64,000 nucleotides of DNA, from positions 4,413,031 to 4,477,030 of the forward strand of contig CM060484.1 of assembly GCA_030544235.1 (NCBI GenBank), in the 5' to 3' direction. The notes under the pieces are model-generated. The model had not been told where the DNA came from. It was given only the letters and a program-made list of their open reading frames with translations, and made no database searches. Below, one piece after another: positions 38,230-51,900 of this stretch (within the stretch, counting starts at the first letter, position 1; each line of letters opens with the position of its first letter). The DNA is from Lepturacanthus savala (lineage: Eukaryota > Chordata > Actinopteri > Scombriformes > Trichiuridae). The position numbers and the translations under genes are program-made.

Positions 38230-39044
38230 GCGTATCCTTCCGCATCGTCCGATCATTGGTGCTGTCTGAGATTGGGATATAACTGCATCTTATTAACAAT
38301 TCCTATTAAAACAATTAGTTGATTAGCCTCATAATGACCGAACTTCATTGACAGTTTCTTTTTAAGCCTCCCCGATTAAACCTTACAGGCTATTAATAAA
38401 AATACGTCCCTTATATAAAAAAAGATGTTTCCAGAAACATGCCGCATAGACTACAACATTCAATATTCTGCAGCAGAAGACAAAAACTCGTCCTTAAGTC
38501 ATGTTTGGTTTAAACAGTCTACGGTTTTTATGCTATTTTATTGCGGTTGGTGTGAATGGTGATATAGTTTTAAATGGTGATGATGGTGCTTTTCATTAAT
38601 CATGGGTTTCGATGCCTTCAAGTGCCTTATTTCACATTAAAAAACAACCAAAACTGAAATATTGTTCCTTTACAAATATAAATTAGGCTTAAACTCATCC
38701 AGGAAAAAGGGGTATTTTTCACTAAAAACCACTAGATTAGTAACACAATAGAAATTTCTAATTTCCATCAATCAATCAATCAAATTTTTGATTATAAACC
38801 ACAATTAGAACAACTTGTGTTTGATTAAAGTGTAAAAAAAAAAGTTATAACAGACAAATAAAATGCTGAAACATGTATTGTGGTCATGGGTTTCATACAC
38901 TTTCTATAATAAAACATCTAAAAGCAATATCTCATCAGATGGGGTCTAATTTGTGTATTTTAAGGGTCCTGGCTTGGTTTATATCACAGTTTTACTGTGA
39001 TGAAGGGTGGCAAATTTCAATATAAAACAGTAAAACATTATGCG

Positions 39045-39076
39045 TGTATATATATGTATGTATATGTATGTATGTA

Positions 39077-39137
<61 letters not shown>

Positions 39138-39140
39138 ATG
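39045..39140. repeat. compound (TATG)n(TG)n microsatellite
   Basis: TATG units followed by about 25 TG units and then TATG again, between stxbp1 and niban2. Confidence 0.95.
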
Positions 39141-39340
39141 CATCACATTAGTTGCATTCATGCAACTGTCTGCATTGTCCTTGTCAAATTAATAAAATAA
39201 AAATAAGTCTCCACAAGGGGGCAGCATCTGACTTTCCTGCAGCCAGCATCACCTGGACATCAAAGAAAACACTTTCACTCACAAACACTTTTGCAAGACT
39301 ATCACGTGGAATTCAGATTATGTTGATCTTCAATTGGTGC

Positions 39341-39363
39341 AATAATAATAATAATAATAATAA
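39341..39363. repeat. (AAT)n microsatellite
   Basis: Seven AAT units between stxbp1 and niban2. Confidence 0.9.
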
Positions 39364-39640
39364 AAATCCATATTGGAATAAAAATAATTGTAATAACCCC
39401 GGTTAGTGGTTATGGGGCTATATGTGAATACATGTAGGGCGTTGGTGTGTTAAAATCACACATCAACAGGTCAGAAGTTTGGCAGCAGCCACTTTATGCC
39501 ACTCTGATACACCCAGCAGGATACTGAATGTTGTGAGTGTTATGAAGCTCCTGGCCACACCCTTGGCAGGCCCGACTGAACACGTTGGACCAGTGATGAC
39601 TCCAGAGGGTGTGTCCTGCCACCGTGAACCAGACCAGTGT

Positions 39641-39674
39641 TCTCCTCCTCCTCCTCCTCCTCCTCCTCCTCCTC
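39641..39674. repeat. (CTC)n tract near the niban2 transcription start
   Basis: About 11 CTC units, 220 bp upstream of the niban2 ATG, entering a CpG-rich stretch (to about 39960). It may be in the 5' UTR or core promoter. Confidence 0.85.
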
Positions 39675-39893
39675 AACGCCGGGGAGTTGTCACCTCACCT
39701 CGCCTCAGTCCTCCTCCTCCGGACCTTAAAGAAAGCGGGAGAAAAAATCTCTAAGGAGGAAAGTGAAGCTTTTTTTTTAATCTCACCAACTTGGAGCGAC
39801 TCAACTCGGATATTTGGAAACTTCACCTGGAAGTAGCGCAAGTTTGTAACCGAGCTCGGATACTCGCAGGACCCGTGAGTTTCTCCTGTAACC

Positions 39894-39948
39894 ATGGGGG
39901 ACGTGGTTTCCTCTCACCTGGATGAGAGCAGGCGGGAGATGATTACAG
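39894..39948 (+). CDS. niban2: niban2 coding exon 1
   Basis: Encodes MGDVVSSHLDESRREMIT plus one base. Gly2 with Ser6 fits an N-myristoylation signal (MGxxxS), a feature also plausible for mammalian NIBAN proteins. The donor is GTAAGA. Confidence 0.94.
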
Positions 39949-42900
39949 GTAAGAGAGGAGTCTGAGGCGCAACGAGTAATTTCAACTCTACTTCTCCAAA
40001 TTAAACGCCCACATGGCAGGCCTCGGTCATTTTGTCCAGATCAAAAGCAGCACTGGGGTTTTCACTAAAGTATTATAACAAGTTTATTAAGTTTTTTTCA
40101 TAGGATCTCTTTAAAATAAGTTTATTAACACAGTTATCAGTGAGTTTGGAATGCGCAAAACTACTTTTTTGTTGGTTTTATAATCTCATCCAGAGTAGAA
40201 ACTATGAGTCAGTATGTCTGTTCTTTTAAGAAGTCTCAAAATGTCTTAAATTCACCAAGCTTTAAAAGATTGTTTTAAATTCCACTTGGGCTTCATTGCA
40301 ATTTAGGCAATGCTGTCTTTCAACATTAGAAGATGAATAGCCTGCAGTATAAAATAACACATGCTTATCTGTAGGAGAAAGCTCTACTTTAGATAAAATA
40401 GCTGCCTTTATAATGAGCTGTACCCACTCAGAGAAATCCACTGAATCCTTCCTGCATGATTCATCCCAAAGAATCTATAAAAGACATTAAATTACACTCT
40501 GATAGCTGGTTTACTCACAGCGCGTCACCTTTCCTGGTTTCATTTTACAAAAAAAAAGAAAGAAAAAAGTTTATTTATATCGTAACTGTGCTCTACTTGA
40601 AGAGTTTCCCTGAATCTCATGTCTGCTGCAGGCCTATTTCTCAGAGATAATAAGTAGGTTTCCCGAAGGAGAGCATGTTTGTATAAGTTCGGGACTGACT
40701 GCTATTTAAGTCTCAGATTGCTCCACTGTGAACTGTGCAGGTCTGTGTGAATACTTCATGGGAGCAGAGGAACGAGTGGAGAGGCTGCGGATACTTCAGT
40801 GGATGCTTCCTAAAAAGGATCAGATTTTCTCTCTTAGAAGAAGACAGGAGATCAGAAACAGTGCAGGGAAGGAGGGGAATTTAAGAATGAGAATGTTGTT
40901 TTTTTGTTTTTGTTTGAGCCTGTGAACCAGAAACCTGTCTGAGTCGTTTAAGGCCGGTTCAGGATCTTCTTTCAGTGTTGTAATTGTGTTTATGCTGGCA
41001 GGCGTACTGGCATATATCTTGAATGTATCATGAATCTTTGAGATCTTGACTGCAGGCTGGAAAAAAACAAGCAGTTTGAGGACATGAGTCACTTTCCTTG
41101 GAAACTGTGATTGTCGTTTTAACATTTTTCACAACTTTTTTTAACTTAAGTTATAAATTAAAGAAATATCAATGAATTCAAAGTGAATGTTATAATCTAC
41201 ACTATACTGCAATGACACTGGTCTGCTGTATACATTATCACTTATGGAAGGGACAGGCCTCCAACAATCAAGCAACAGCCTTTCAAATTGAGCTAAACAA
41301 ACATTAAAAGTGTCGATGGAAGTTCACTTTTGAACCGAGCAGGGAACACTTTGTCTAACATCTTAATCTCACCTCAAAGTCACTTCAGATTTTTTCTTAG
41401 CTTTTAACTGCATCTTACAATCTTCGTCCGGAGCTGGATCAGGTGTCATCACTTGACTGAAGTGTTGGAAGAAGGTGTCGTCTCATCAGAACACCTGGTC
41501 TATTTGGCAAATCTACTCATGTTGCCACCATTCTGACACAGTGCAGGAATGCCCCAGGCAGGTTTATACTGTAGTATAGGGCTGAACGAGTCTAAGAAAA
41601 AAATGGAATTGTGATTTTGATCTGGCAGATATTGCGATTTCAACTTCATTCACAATTCTCCTCAAATGAAGTTTCGCTGCACAACATTTACAAGCATCAC
41701 AGAAACATACAGCATACCATTAAAACTATAAATGCCATGAAGCTAATGTGAGAATAAAAACTAAAATCAAGAACTGATTTTAAATGTAGTCTTGTTTATT
41801 AACAAGTAACATGCTATACATAGGGTATATCGAGTGCTTGACAATGGCAGTTATTACAACTGAAGAACTAAAAACCATGTTGTCTTAACTTAAAAGAGAA
41901 AAAGTCCTTTAACTTTAAGTAGTGAAAAGTCAGGGAGGTGATATGCATGTATGAAATAGTTGATGAAAACAAAATCTAGGTTCAGAAAACAGCAAAAGAA
42001 AGAAATTGCACCTTTGAAAATCTCATGATCACATTGCATGAAATCATGGTTTTCGGCTTAAAACAAAAGATCTTTCAGGCCTACTGTTGTATAACTCTGT
42101 GGAGAGAAACAATAGCTTCTCATTATGTCAGGATTTTAGTAAATCGTGCAACATTTTCTGCTTCTGAGCATTGCTGGGAAGAAGACACATGCAGAAATGA
42201 GTCAGAGCAGAGGGAGGAGAGAATGTGTGAAGCTGCAGAAGTACAACAGGTAGAAACTTGTCACAGGATTATTAGCTGAAAAGGTTGTCTAGTCTCACAC
42301 ACACCCTCCCTCTTTGTCCCCAGTCTCCACCCCACCGCTCCTTAGATCCTCTGATGTTTTCTTTGCATACAGATGTGCAGGGTAATAAATAACATTTCCC
42401 AAAACTTTTGATCCATATATGAACATTATTCTACACCACCTCTGGCAAAGTGTGTCCAGGCCTGTCTCTGGAGTTGCTGTGGATTTTGTGTATGCATATG
42501 TGTGTTTGTGTGTGTGATGACTGCTCAGTGTTCCTGCTTTGGGTGTCTTGTTTGGAGTATCTACTGTACCTCCCATCAAGGTGATTTATTCATTCTTGCT
42601 GCCTAAGCACATTCTCACAAAATGATCTCTCCCCTCATGACCCCACACAACGCACACCAACACACACGCATACACACCCACCTAAGTCACACACATTCAT
42701 CTGCTATGATATGAAAATGACAGACCTCCCACATGGAGCACACAAAAGAGGAGTGTGAACCACCTTTGATTGCAGAAATCTAAATTCACTCTGAAGACAC
42801 CAATTTAATATTTTATGATAATTTAAATATAATTTTAAAAATGTTGATTTTAGTCTACATAAAAACAATCATGTGATATGATTACATGGGCAGTTTTCTT

Positions 42901-45900
42901 GTTAGATGTGGTCCAGTTCGTGTAGCTGGTACACTGCTAACTACACTACTGTCAGGTATATACAACATTTGAATCGAATCATGAAAATCTTAAAACTAGA
43001 GCCGTAGTCCACCCCCCTCTGCGAGCATTTCTCCAATTTCATCCGTCTTTCTGAAAAGCTGTAACACGTTCCTGTGGTTTTCTACATAGTTGATTTCTTC
43101 TGATCGTTTTAACCGAGATCAAATGGATGTGCAACATAATATTGTTTTGCTTCATAAATGACTGACATTTACAAATTGCTGATAAATGTGCGGGTGAAAA
43201 ATATGTCAAAAGGAGAGAAAGTGAAGTGATCTCATGTTGCAAGTCAACAGGGCCTTGTGGTATCTGCTAAACATCAGATATTTCAATTTTCTAAAAAAAA
43301 AAAAAAAAAAAACTAAATGTCACCAGTCAAATTTAATGCCTTTATTGATAGACAGAAAATGAGGGTAGTGAAATGAGGAATGACATGCAAAGGCCTGCAG
43401 CCTCATGCAAACAGCGTCTTTATGGTTTGTGGTTGGTGCCAAGTCCATGCAAAGTCATATAATTTAAAGTTTGTTTGGAATTACATGAGAAAAGATCTTT
43501 AAGACAATAAAATAACTGTTTCTGGACATGTGTGAGTTAAGGATCTATCAGAGAACATGTTCCGAGCGAATGTATAGAGTCAGGGTTGGAGTCAAATCTC
43601 ATTGATGGACTACAGGATGTTATAGTTCTCTCTGGTTCCTGCACTGGATCAAGTGAGCAGAAGGATATAGAAAACAGGTCTAGATGTGAATTGAGGAATA
43701 TGTAAACCGAGTGCAACAGGAAAGAGATATTAATTTTGGCATGCCTATATACTGTAAATGAGTATGTATTTAAGGAGTGGTCTTTGTTCCCATACTCCAG
43801 ATTCTCAGTCTGCTGACTTTGGCAGCGCAAGGCAACCAACGGAAAGTACCGAGTCTCTGCATGTTTGTAATGGAGGCCTTATTAACCACCACATATCTGC
43901 TGCAAATTCACACGCAATCGAATAAAACATTTTATCCAGAATTAGATATCCACATAAAAAAAGGTAAAAAAAAAAATACAAGAAGGAAAAATTATCAAAA
44001 CTATAAATCAGACAAATTATTCAAACGCCAACATTCGATATCTGATGATTTAAAGTATTCATTACTCATAGACACATTTTGCTCTGTACTAGAAAAATAT
44101 TGAGTCTTGATACAGAGCCCCAGTAAACAGTGGATTTACGGAAGGAAAAAAAGAATCTTGAGTCTCATCCATCATCGGACCCTTTCTGGTATGAAACAGA
44201 TGATGTTTTTAAATAAGGCTGTGTGTCCCGCCTCCTCCACATTCTGTCCCTGTCCTGTCAGCTCTTTCCTTCCTGCTCTCCCACTGCAGGCCAGCTCCCT
44301 CCTTCCTGTGTTGTCCCTTCCATAAACAGATCATAGTCAATACTGTCTGCCGCTGACCGAGCCAAACGCTCTTTTCTTGGCACGTGGGAAGCTCACGTCC
44401 TTTCCTGCAGGTTATTGGACTATTTATTGGAAGCTGCTTTGCAGGAGGCGGCGGAAAATAAATGCTGAGCCAGGCAGTGGAGAGGGTCTGTGATCAGGAA
44501 AACAATGGTATAACTTAATTGACCCCCAAAGGAATGCGTGGCTTTCACTCCAAAAAAAAGGGCTTCAACCAAGAATTATATACTCCTTTTTCATTTAATT
44601 GATTAAAACAGTGAAAAATACTTATGGGTGTAAGATGAAGAATATAATAAAACACTTTGGCTTGTGCTGAAAGTGTCAAAAAACAGAATGTCTCACACTC
44701 TCCGATGGTGTGAAATCAGTTGATTTTAACAAGCTTAAAGGGAATAAAAAATTAAAACTTGGTGAATTGGTTAAAGACCTTTATTCATTTATTTATTTAA
44801 TATCCCCAGAATAAGTACAAGAGATTACAAATCTGACCATACATGCAATGCCAGTGGTGGCTGTTGTCAGTCTGTGTTACACATATATTTAGACTTGTGC
44901 TAAAAAAGTTCAATATAAGCCTTAAGTGACATTAAGTTTGAGAATATTCAGTAATTCCATTCAAATGTCTTTTGACATTGATTATTCAACAGTGCAAACG
45001 CTGTTTCAGAACATGTTCCAGTGACAGAGCTGTACGAGACGCCATGACACACAGCAGAATGTGAATTGTACTGATAATTCACGGCAGGAATCTCTTGGCT
45101 GAACACTACACGAGTCGCTATCTGTCATTTTGAAAAGCTCCTTTTTTGCATTTCATTCTACTGTAAGGCAGATTTTCATAAAAGGGCCGATAGCAGCAGT
45201 GGCAGTTTGTGGCCTCATCTGCGGCAATTTATCTTCACAGGAGAATTTCTGTTCCCCATCAACATCAATGCTAGCTAATATTTAACGAAAAAAGTGAAAT
45301 TGCTGCTCTGCAGCAAGCTTGTTTTCCCTCTATTGCATGAAATATTACTTAGACATGGAAGATCATGTTATGAATGTTTTTATTAATTACAATGGCCTAC
45401 ATAATAGGTATATTTACAAAATATAAGAACAAATAATAACTTTACTTAGCCTATATAGTGAGTTCAATTTGTTCAATTGAAGAACAGGTCATGTGACCTC
45501 ATAAATTGTATGTCCTTCAAAAATAATAGTGCCCTTTTCACACCTAACTGTAAATACATAGATTTTATATCACAGTTTTTTAGAAAAATTAAGATAAAGT
45601 AATTGTTTTGTAATAATGTTTTTCTGTACATAATTAGATTTCAACACAAATGTTATCTGGTGTAATAATACTGGCTTTTCACTTTACCGTATCTTCAAAA
45701 AACATGCTATAGAGATGCTATTCTGACTTTGTGTGACTATATCCTGATCATTTGTGTCTATCTGTGTCTCCTCCTGCAGCTCGGACCAGAGATGTGATGA
45801 AGGAGTTTAGTGATGTGTACGAGCAGCAGTATGCCGTCGCTCTCTTCAACAGCGTGCGCTTTGAGATAGAAGGAGGAGGAGGGACGCAGTCACAGCTGCT

Positions 45901-48900
45901 GCACAGAAAGGCAAGTTCATTAGAGAGCTTCAAATCCGCTTCAGTGGATAGAACGATAAAAAGACATCAACAATCAACAAGCAAAGAAAGAATGTCCCCC
46001 CCATTGAACAAGAGCTTTGTAATTTTTTGGAAACATATGTGTTGCGGTGTCTCTCATGCCACATGTAATTGTAATCCCAGTTTATTACAACTTGGTTCTT
46101 ATTTTTTGAAGGTTCATTTAACTCGATTATGGTTACACTGCGGGAGTCACCTCACCGCAAATAATTGCTGTGACCTGGATACACAGGACACAGCTCATAA
46201 TAAGATGAGTAAATAAGAGAACAGTTTATTCAGATTCAACTGATAATTCCAACTAATTCCAGTGTTACTTTGGAGGCACTAAGTGTAATGTCTTGAATGT
46301 CATGGCATAAGTTGCAGCTGTTCTATTATTTGCCTTTACCTGCTTAGTCATTATATCCACATTACTGATGAATATTTATCATCTCATTGTGTAAATATTT
46401 GTAGGAAGCATCGTAGGACATAATCATCCCTACAGCAGTGTCTCCAGCTGGATTTGAACAGCTCGATGTAGTTCATGGCCAGCTCCCTAACCTCTCTGCC
46501 AGCAGACTACCCTGATGAATGACTGTTTCCAGTCTTTGTTGCTAAATGATTTGTGCTTAATGTAGATTTGCATCAGTAAGAGCTCCTTCTTAGGGGTCTA
46601 TGTATCACAGCATGACTTAAACACTGAACCCTCTGCACTCCCGCTCTCTCGCTTTTTTTCTCGCATTCCTCTCATATTTTTCGGTCACCAAATGTACTCT
46701 ATGGTCCACTTTTATCTATGTTTTCCATCAGAGAAGGGAAACTGGGGCACATTTCACACGTGAACAGAGATGCTGTTAGGATACTATTATAGCAGTTTAT
46801 CCGCTCTCTTCTCTATGCAGAGAACAGCTGCTTTTGTGCACGCTGGTGACAAAAAAAACTGAATGTGCATGTGAACTAACACTATTTGCACAGTGTTGGT
46901 TCAAACTGCGCAAACACACATTAACACAATATTTGTTAATATACAGTAAAGTGTGATTACAGCTTTAAGCTGTAGTCCAACAGGTTTTCAGGATGTTCAG
47001 AGGGGTCAAATCTATATTTAGTGTCTTTTAATTTTTTTTTTTTTAATTGGAAAATTCATCTGAATTTAATTTTGATGATTTAAACAGTAATACAATAGCG
47101 CACAAATCTGTCTGAAATTTGTATAACCAAAAGTTTACTTTCTGCAAATCGGCACCATATTTGTATTTTCTCTCTATTTTTATGTGCAGTGCAACAGGAC
47201 CCCACGGACCCCATCAGTCGTGGACACAAAATCCACAATTTAACATTTTTCAGGCAAACAAACAGCGGCCGGCCTGTCTTTAAATACACAAGCAGCTCTT
47301 TATGGTTCAGCCCTGCTGCTCGCCTCTCTGCACTCGTTATTTCCTTCCTCTCTGAGCGGCCCGAGTTACAGGATTACTTGATATAAAACAGGAAATCTGA
47401 AAACAAAGTGGGTGGTGTGTGTATCCTTTTGTAAACACTTGTGTTTCGGGGGAAAACCCCCCACCCCCACACATTTGGAAACACAAAACCAACACTTTGG
47501 AATAGTTAGAAGAAATGAAATATGGAAAGAAAGAAAGACTAATGAAACTCAACTTTGATGCTAAAACTGTGATTTGTCAGGACCCCCTGGCAGGCCGGTC
47601 AATCTTCTCTGGGAGTCTCTTTCAGTACCTGGAGGAGAATCGGAAGTGGAGGAATCGCTTTGTGTCCGTGCCAAACAGCTACACCATCAGCCTCTATGAG
47701 AGCAAAGCAGTGAGTATGCTTCAGTTAAATTTCATTTAGTACGGTGATTTGGACGCTTGTGTTAACACTTTTTTTTCTGTCTAACAGGCACATGAACGGG
47801 GCCTGCACCCCAAAGTAACCATCAACTGTGCCGGGTACAAGGCCCTAAACTCCATGGAGGAGTACATGGAGCTGATTAATACCAGCCTGCCAGGTAGTAA
47901 CAGGCAGAGAAAATAATTATTATCTACTAACTTCTTTTCTGTAAATGAGCATTTCTTCTATTGAAGCTTAGAAGCACAAAAAGCCATCGTCAGTCTATGC
48001 ACTTAAAGTTTGAAATTGTGTAACAATGTATGTGCAATGAGCTGAGCAACTGAGGTAAATATTTTGCCCTCACGCACAGAACAGAATGACATCATCTAGC
48101 ATGCAAGAAAGGAGCCTTTACAAGCTGTGACTTGCAAATTTCCTGAATCCAATGAAAAACAGGCTCAATAGGTGTCACATGGAGATAGAAAACCTTGAAG
48201 TCAATAGATTACAAATACACTACCGTTTTTTTTTAATGAAGATCATTTTACACTAATCAGAAATACACTCTATAAATTGCTAAAATTACTATTCTAGCTG
48301 CAATGTCTAGTTTTTGGTGCAATATCTACATAGAGGCCCATTTCCAGCAACTATCACTCCAGTGTTCTAATCGTACATGTGTTTGCTCATTGCATCAGAA
48401 TGCTAATGTAGTAACATTTTCTATTAATTTTACAACTCATGGTGGTAAATAAAAGTGTGAATTTTCATGGAAAACATTAAATTGTCTGGGTGACCCCAAA
48501 CTTTTGAACGGTAGTGTATCTACCTATGAAATGAAACCACTGAATGTAACATTACAGCAAGTGAAAACTATTGAAAATTTGCATTTTTCTCAGTACATCT
48601 CAAGTGAGCTAATAATGGTGGCAGGATGAGAAAGTCACCTAGAAGTTACAAATTCATTACAAGTTCACCTAGAATACTGGTACCAAGTATTTTAGGGGTC
48701 ACAGTTTTGACACTGTCCTGAAATCAAAGCACCAAATCATTTCATTCTCGTTACACCATGTTTTGTGTTATAGGCATCAAGGCCAAAGTGAGCAGCAATC
48801 CTTTCATCAAGTGTGCGTCTCAGTTCCCTCTCATCCTGTGGCACCCGTACGCCCGCCACCACTACTTCTGTGTGATGACAGAGAAGGAGCAGAAGAAGTG

Positions 48901-51900
48901 GCACGCCGTGCTGCAGGACTGCGTCAGACACAGTAACAATGGTAACAACACACACAAGTACACACCACTTTTGCCAAAGTAGGAATGAAGCAATAAGAGC
49001 AACAAGAAAAGAAGTTGAAACCAACAGCAGTCTGTCTGTCACCCTGCTCCACCCGATGAAGGTGTGTGAAACCTTCACATGCCTTCAGGGAGCTGGTTGA
49101 TCTAGGAATGGGACACAATGCAGGACTGTTAATTATCTATTTCTTCTTTTTTTTTTAAGTTGCATTTCCATGGTTACAGTGTACTGTATTTTCACATGGC
49201 TAAAGCTATAAATACATCATATTGAAGAGCCCAGACAGAGAATCTGCAACACTCTGATAACAGGTGAGGGATTTATTTACTCAGCTAAAGTGAAAACCAG
49301 ACTCTCAGGCAAGGCGTGCTTTTATGTCTATTGTCTTGTTACATATTTGACCATATTTAGTAAAATGTTGACCTTATTCTAATTTAATGTTTGCTGTTAG
49401 TGCAAACACAACTCTTTCTCCATTTGTTTCACAATAAAAAGAAAACATCCAGCAGATCACAGAAAATCTTAATCTACGAATAGTATAAGATAAATGATTT
49501 GCCAGTATAAGTATATTGAAGATGTTACCTTGGCTTTTCATCAGCTAACAAGGTTTCTTCTTGTGAGGACATGACTCATGTCATTGTGTTGAGAGGCAGA
49601 AAACAGCGACATACCTGAAGATGTATGAACAACTTTTCTGTGCTGTGTTGTCGTACTGCACCTCTCTGCTTGGCAAAACAGCTTTGAGCGACACCTCTGG
49701 GCTCTGTAGAAGAATCCAAAGCTTCCAAACCTTGTTGCCACAAGGCGTCTTTATTCAACTCATACTGTGTTTTATTTGTTTTAGTTTTATTTGCATGTAT
49801 ATTTAAATTTACATTCTTGCAGCACAAGACGCAGGCAGTCCCACATGCTGCCTTCTTGTGGTTATGCGCGTGCAATCACGTGGATGTGAGCTCACATGTA
49901 GCGTGCTTTGTTTAGACATGAGACTAAGAGAATCAGGAGTGGGAAACTTGGGGAAGTAGAGAGAACACTGAGATTGAGTGATAGAAAAGAGGCTGCTGCA
50001 GTGATCATGATCAAGCTTGTTCAGTTTCTCCTGGCTGTAAAGGCAGGTGGTGTTTGTAAAGGTTTTAGCATCAAGTTTTAATTTACACAAATCTTTCAGG
50101 TAATACAGACCTTTACTGGCTATATTAACCTTTTCTATTACAAGAATCTTGGAATGCAATATTTGTATAATTGCATGTATTTTTAAATAAATAACTTCTG
50201 CAGACAACCATGTTACATTACATCCAAATTCAGCTTTAATATTTCTGTGCTTCTGGTGGAGCCCATGGATATCCAGAGCAAAACTTGGCTTCCATTCATC
50301 AGTCATTGTTTATTGTCCAACAAACTTCCATAAGTCCAGAGATAAAAGCTAAAAAAAAGCTAAACAAACTGAAACACCCATAGGTCCTGAGATACCATTT
50401 GGTATATGGTTGTGTATATGCTCTCCACTTGTTGCTTGCATGCAACCATAGCAACCATAGCCTGCTCAAACATGATTGGTCGATACTACATGGACTACAA
50501 ATGGCTCTTTGCCTACAGATTCTACATATTCATATACAGATCTGTTTATAGAGATTCTGAAACCGTATATGCCCTCTCTACATTATTATTTCATGATCTT
50601 GATTATAAATTATTTTACCCAAAACTTCATTCAAACACAGGATTCTATGCAGATTCGGGAAAATAAAACAAAAGACACAGGTTTAGCTGAGCTGACCCTA
50701 GTTTCAAAGCATGTGGAGTAAGCATGTGGTTTTACATGCTTGTGGGCATGCACATGCGCATAATTATATTGTTGTTTGAGTGCGTTTAGATTTCAACAGC
50801 TTTCCTCACAGGAGAGCTAATGTATGGCTAAAGTGTCTGTAATTGTGCTTTAAGTGATTGTTGGGGCTGTTCGTCATGCCAGAGTCATTGTAAGCATCAA
50901 TTCAGCCGCATCAAATCACTCAACAAACATGCAAGCATCCATGCAATGAACTTCATGCCATGTATTGACTGCAACAACAGATTATAACCAGGGTGGCAAA
51001 GTTGTTCAACTGGATTCAGTCTTGTTTGCACATTATCCAATTATTATGCAGACTGTGGTGTAAGTTGCATGGATTCATTCTGCTTAACCAAACATGACAA
51101 AGCTAACAGCTGTATAACATCAGTTTTAATTTGAAAAATGCAGTGCAAGCCAAAAAAGATTATTTATTTATTTTTTTGTACCTGAAATGTCTTCATTTTA
51201 GATAAAACAACCCAAAGGTAAATAAATTAGAAGCCAAATACCAACTGTAGTGCACATATTTGTTGACTGTGAATCAAAATCAACCTCAGGCTGCAACAAC
51301 AAAAACCTGAAAACCAGCTAACCTGGCCTAGCATACTGCAAAATAAATATATTTAACAATTCCATACTGCATACTACTATGAAAAGGGGTATGTTACTAG
51401 TTTGTATGTGGTTGTGAATACAGCCTCTGTCTGTGTCCAGTCAAGCTCACCCGTTACTTCCTCCTCACACCACCTGTCCGGGCATGCTCAGTAAACGCTG
51501 CCATACATTCCAGCAGTGAGACTGGACTCCAGGAAGATGTTGTAAGTAAACGTTAAAAACGTTGCTCTCAGTCTGGATTGGCATTTACTCGTTTGGCCTG
51601 TGTTGAGCGTATGTTGAGGAAAACCAGAACCGGGAAAAGACATTTCCTGGGGGGGATAAATGATTTTACAGCCTGACCCCTGTGCCCTCTCAGCAGTCGC
51701 TTTAACTCACTGGTGACAGACACACATTTACATTTACTATACTGTACATGCACTTTCAAATTGGGTAGATTTAAGAAAAAAAAGTTTCTTTTCAAGTACA
51801 CTACCGTTTAAAAGTTTGGGGTCAACCAGACAATTTTGTGTTTTCCATAAAAAGTCACACTTATTTACCACCATGAGTTGTGAAATGAATAGAAAATATA

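Larger units (their letters stand above)
38106..39893. promoter_or_regulatory. stxbp1-niban2 divergent intergenic region
   Basis: 1788 bp separate the two start codons of stxbp1 (- strand) and niban2 (+ strand). It is CpG-rich at both ends and AT-rich in the middle, with microsatellites at 39045 and 39341. It must contain both transcription starts unless upstream non-coding exons exist. I see no coding sequence. Confidence 0.6.
39949..45779 (+). other. niban2 intron 1 (5.8 kb)
   Basis: Contains a hAT-like repeat (about 41577-42055), a 20-base poly(A) run (43293-43312) and a patch at 44330-44470 with a CACGTG E-box (44381-44386) and inverted CCAAT. No convincing exon or RNA gene. Confidence 0.5.

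Noticed and set aside
38241..38280. RE1/NRSF-like half-sites upstream of stxbp1
   Set aside because: CAGCACC and GGAC are present on the - strand but with wrong spacing and without the GGACAG core.
49809..50306. 165-codon ORF on the - strand in niban2 intron 5
   Set aside because: Longest single ORF, but no recognisable domain, AT-rich codons and no promoter or splice evidence; fits chance.
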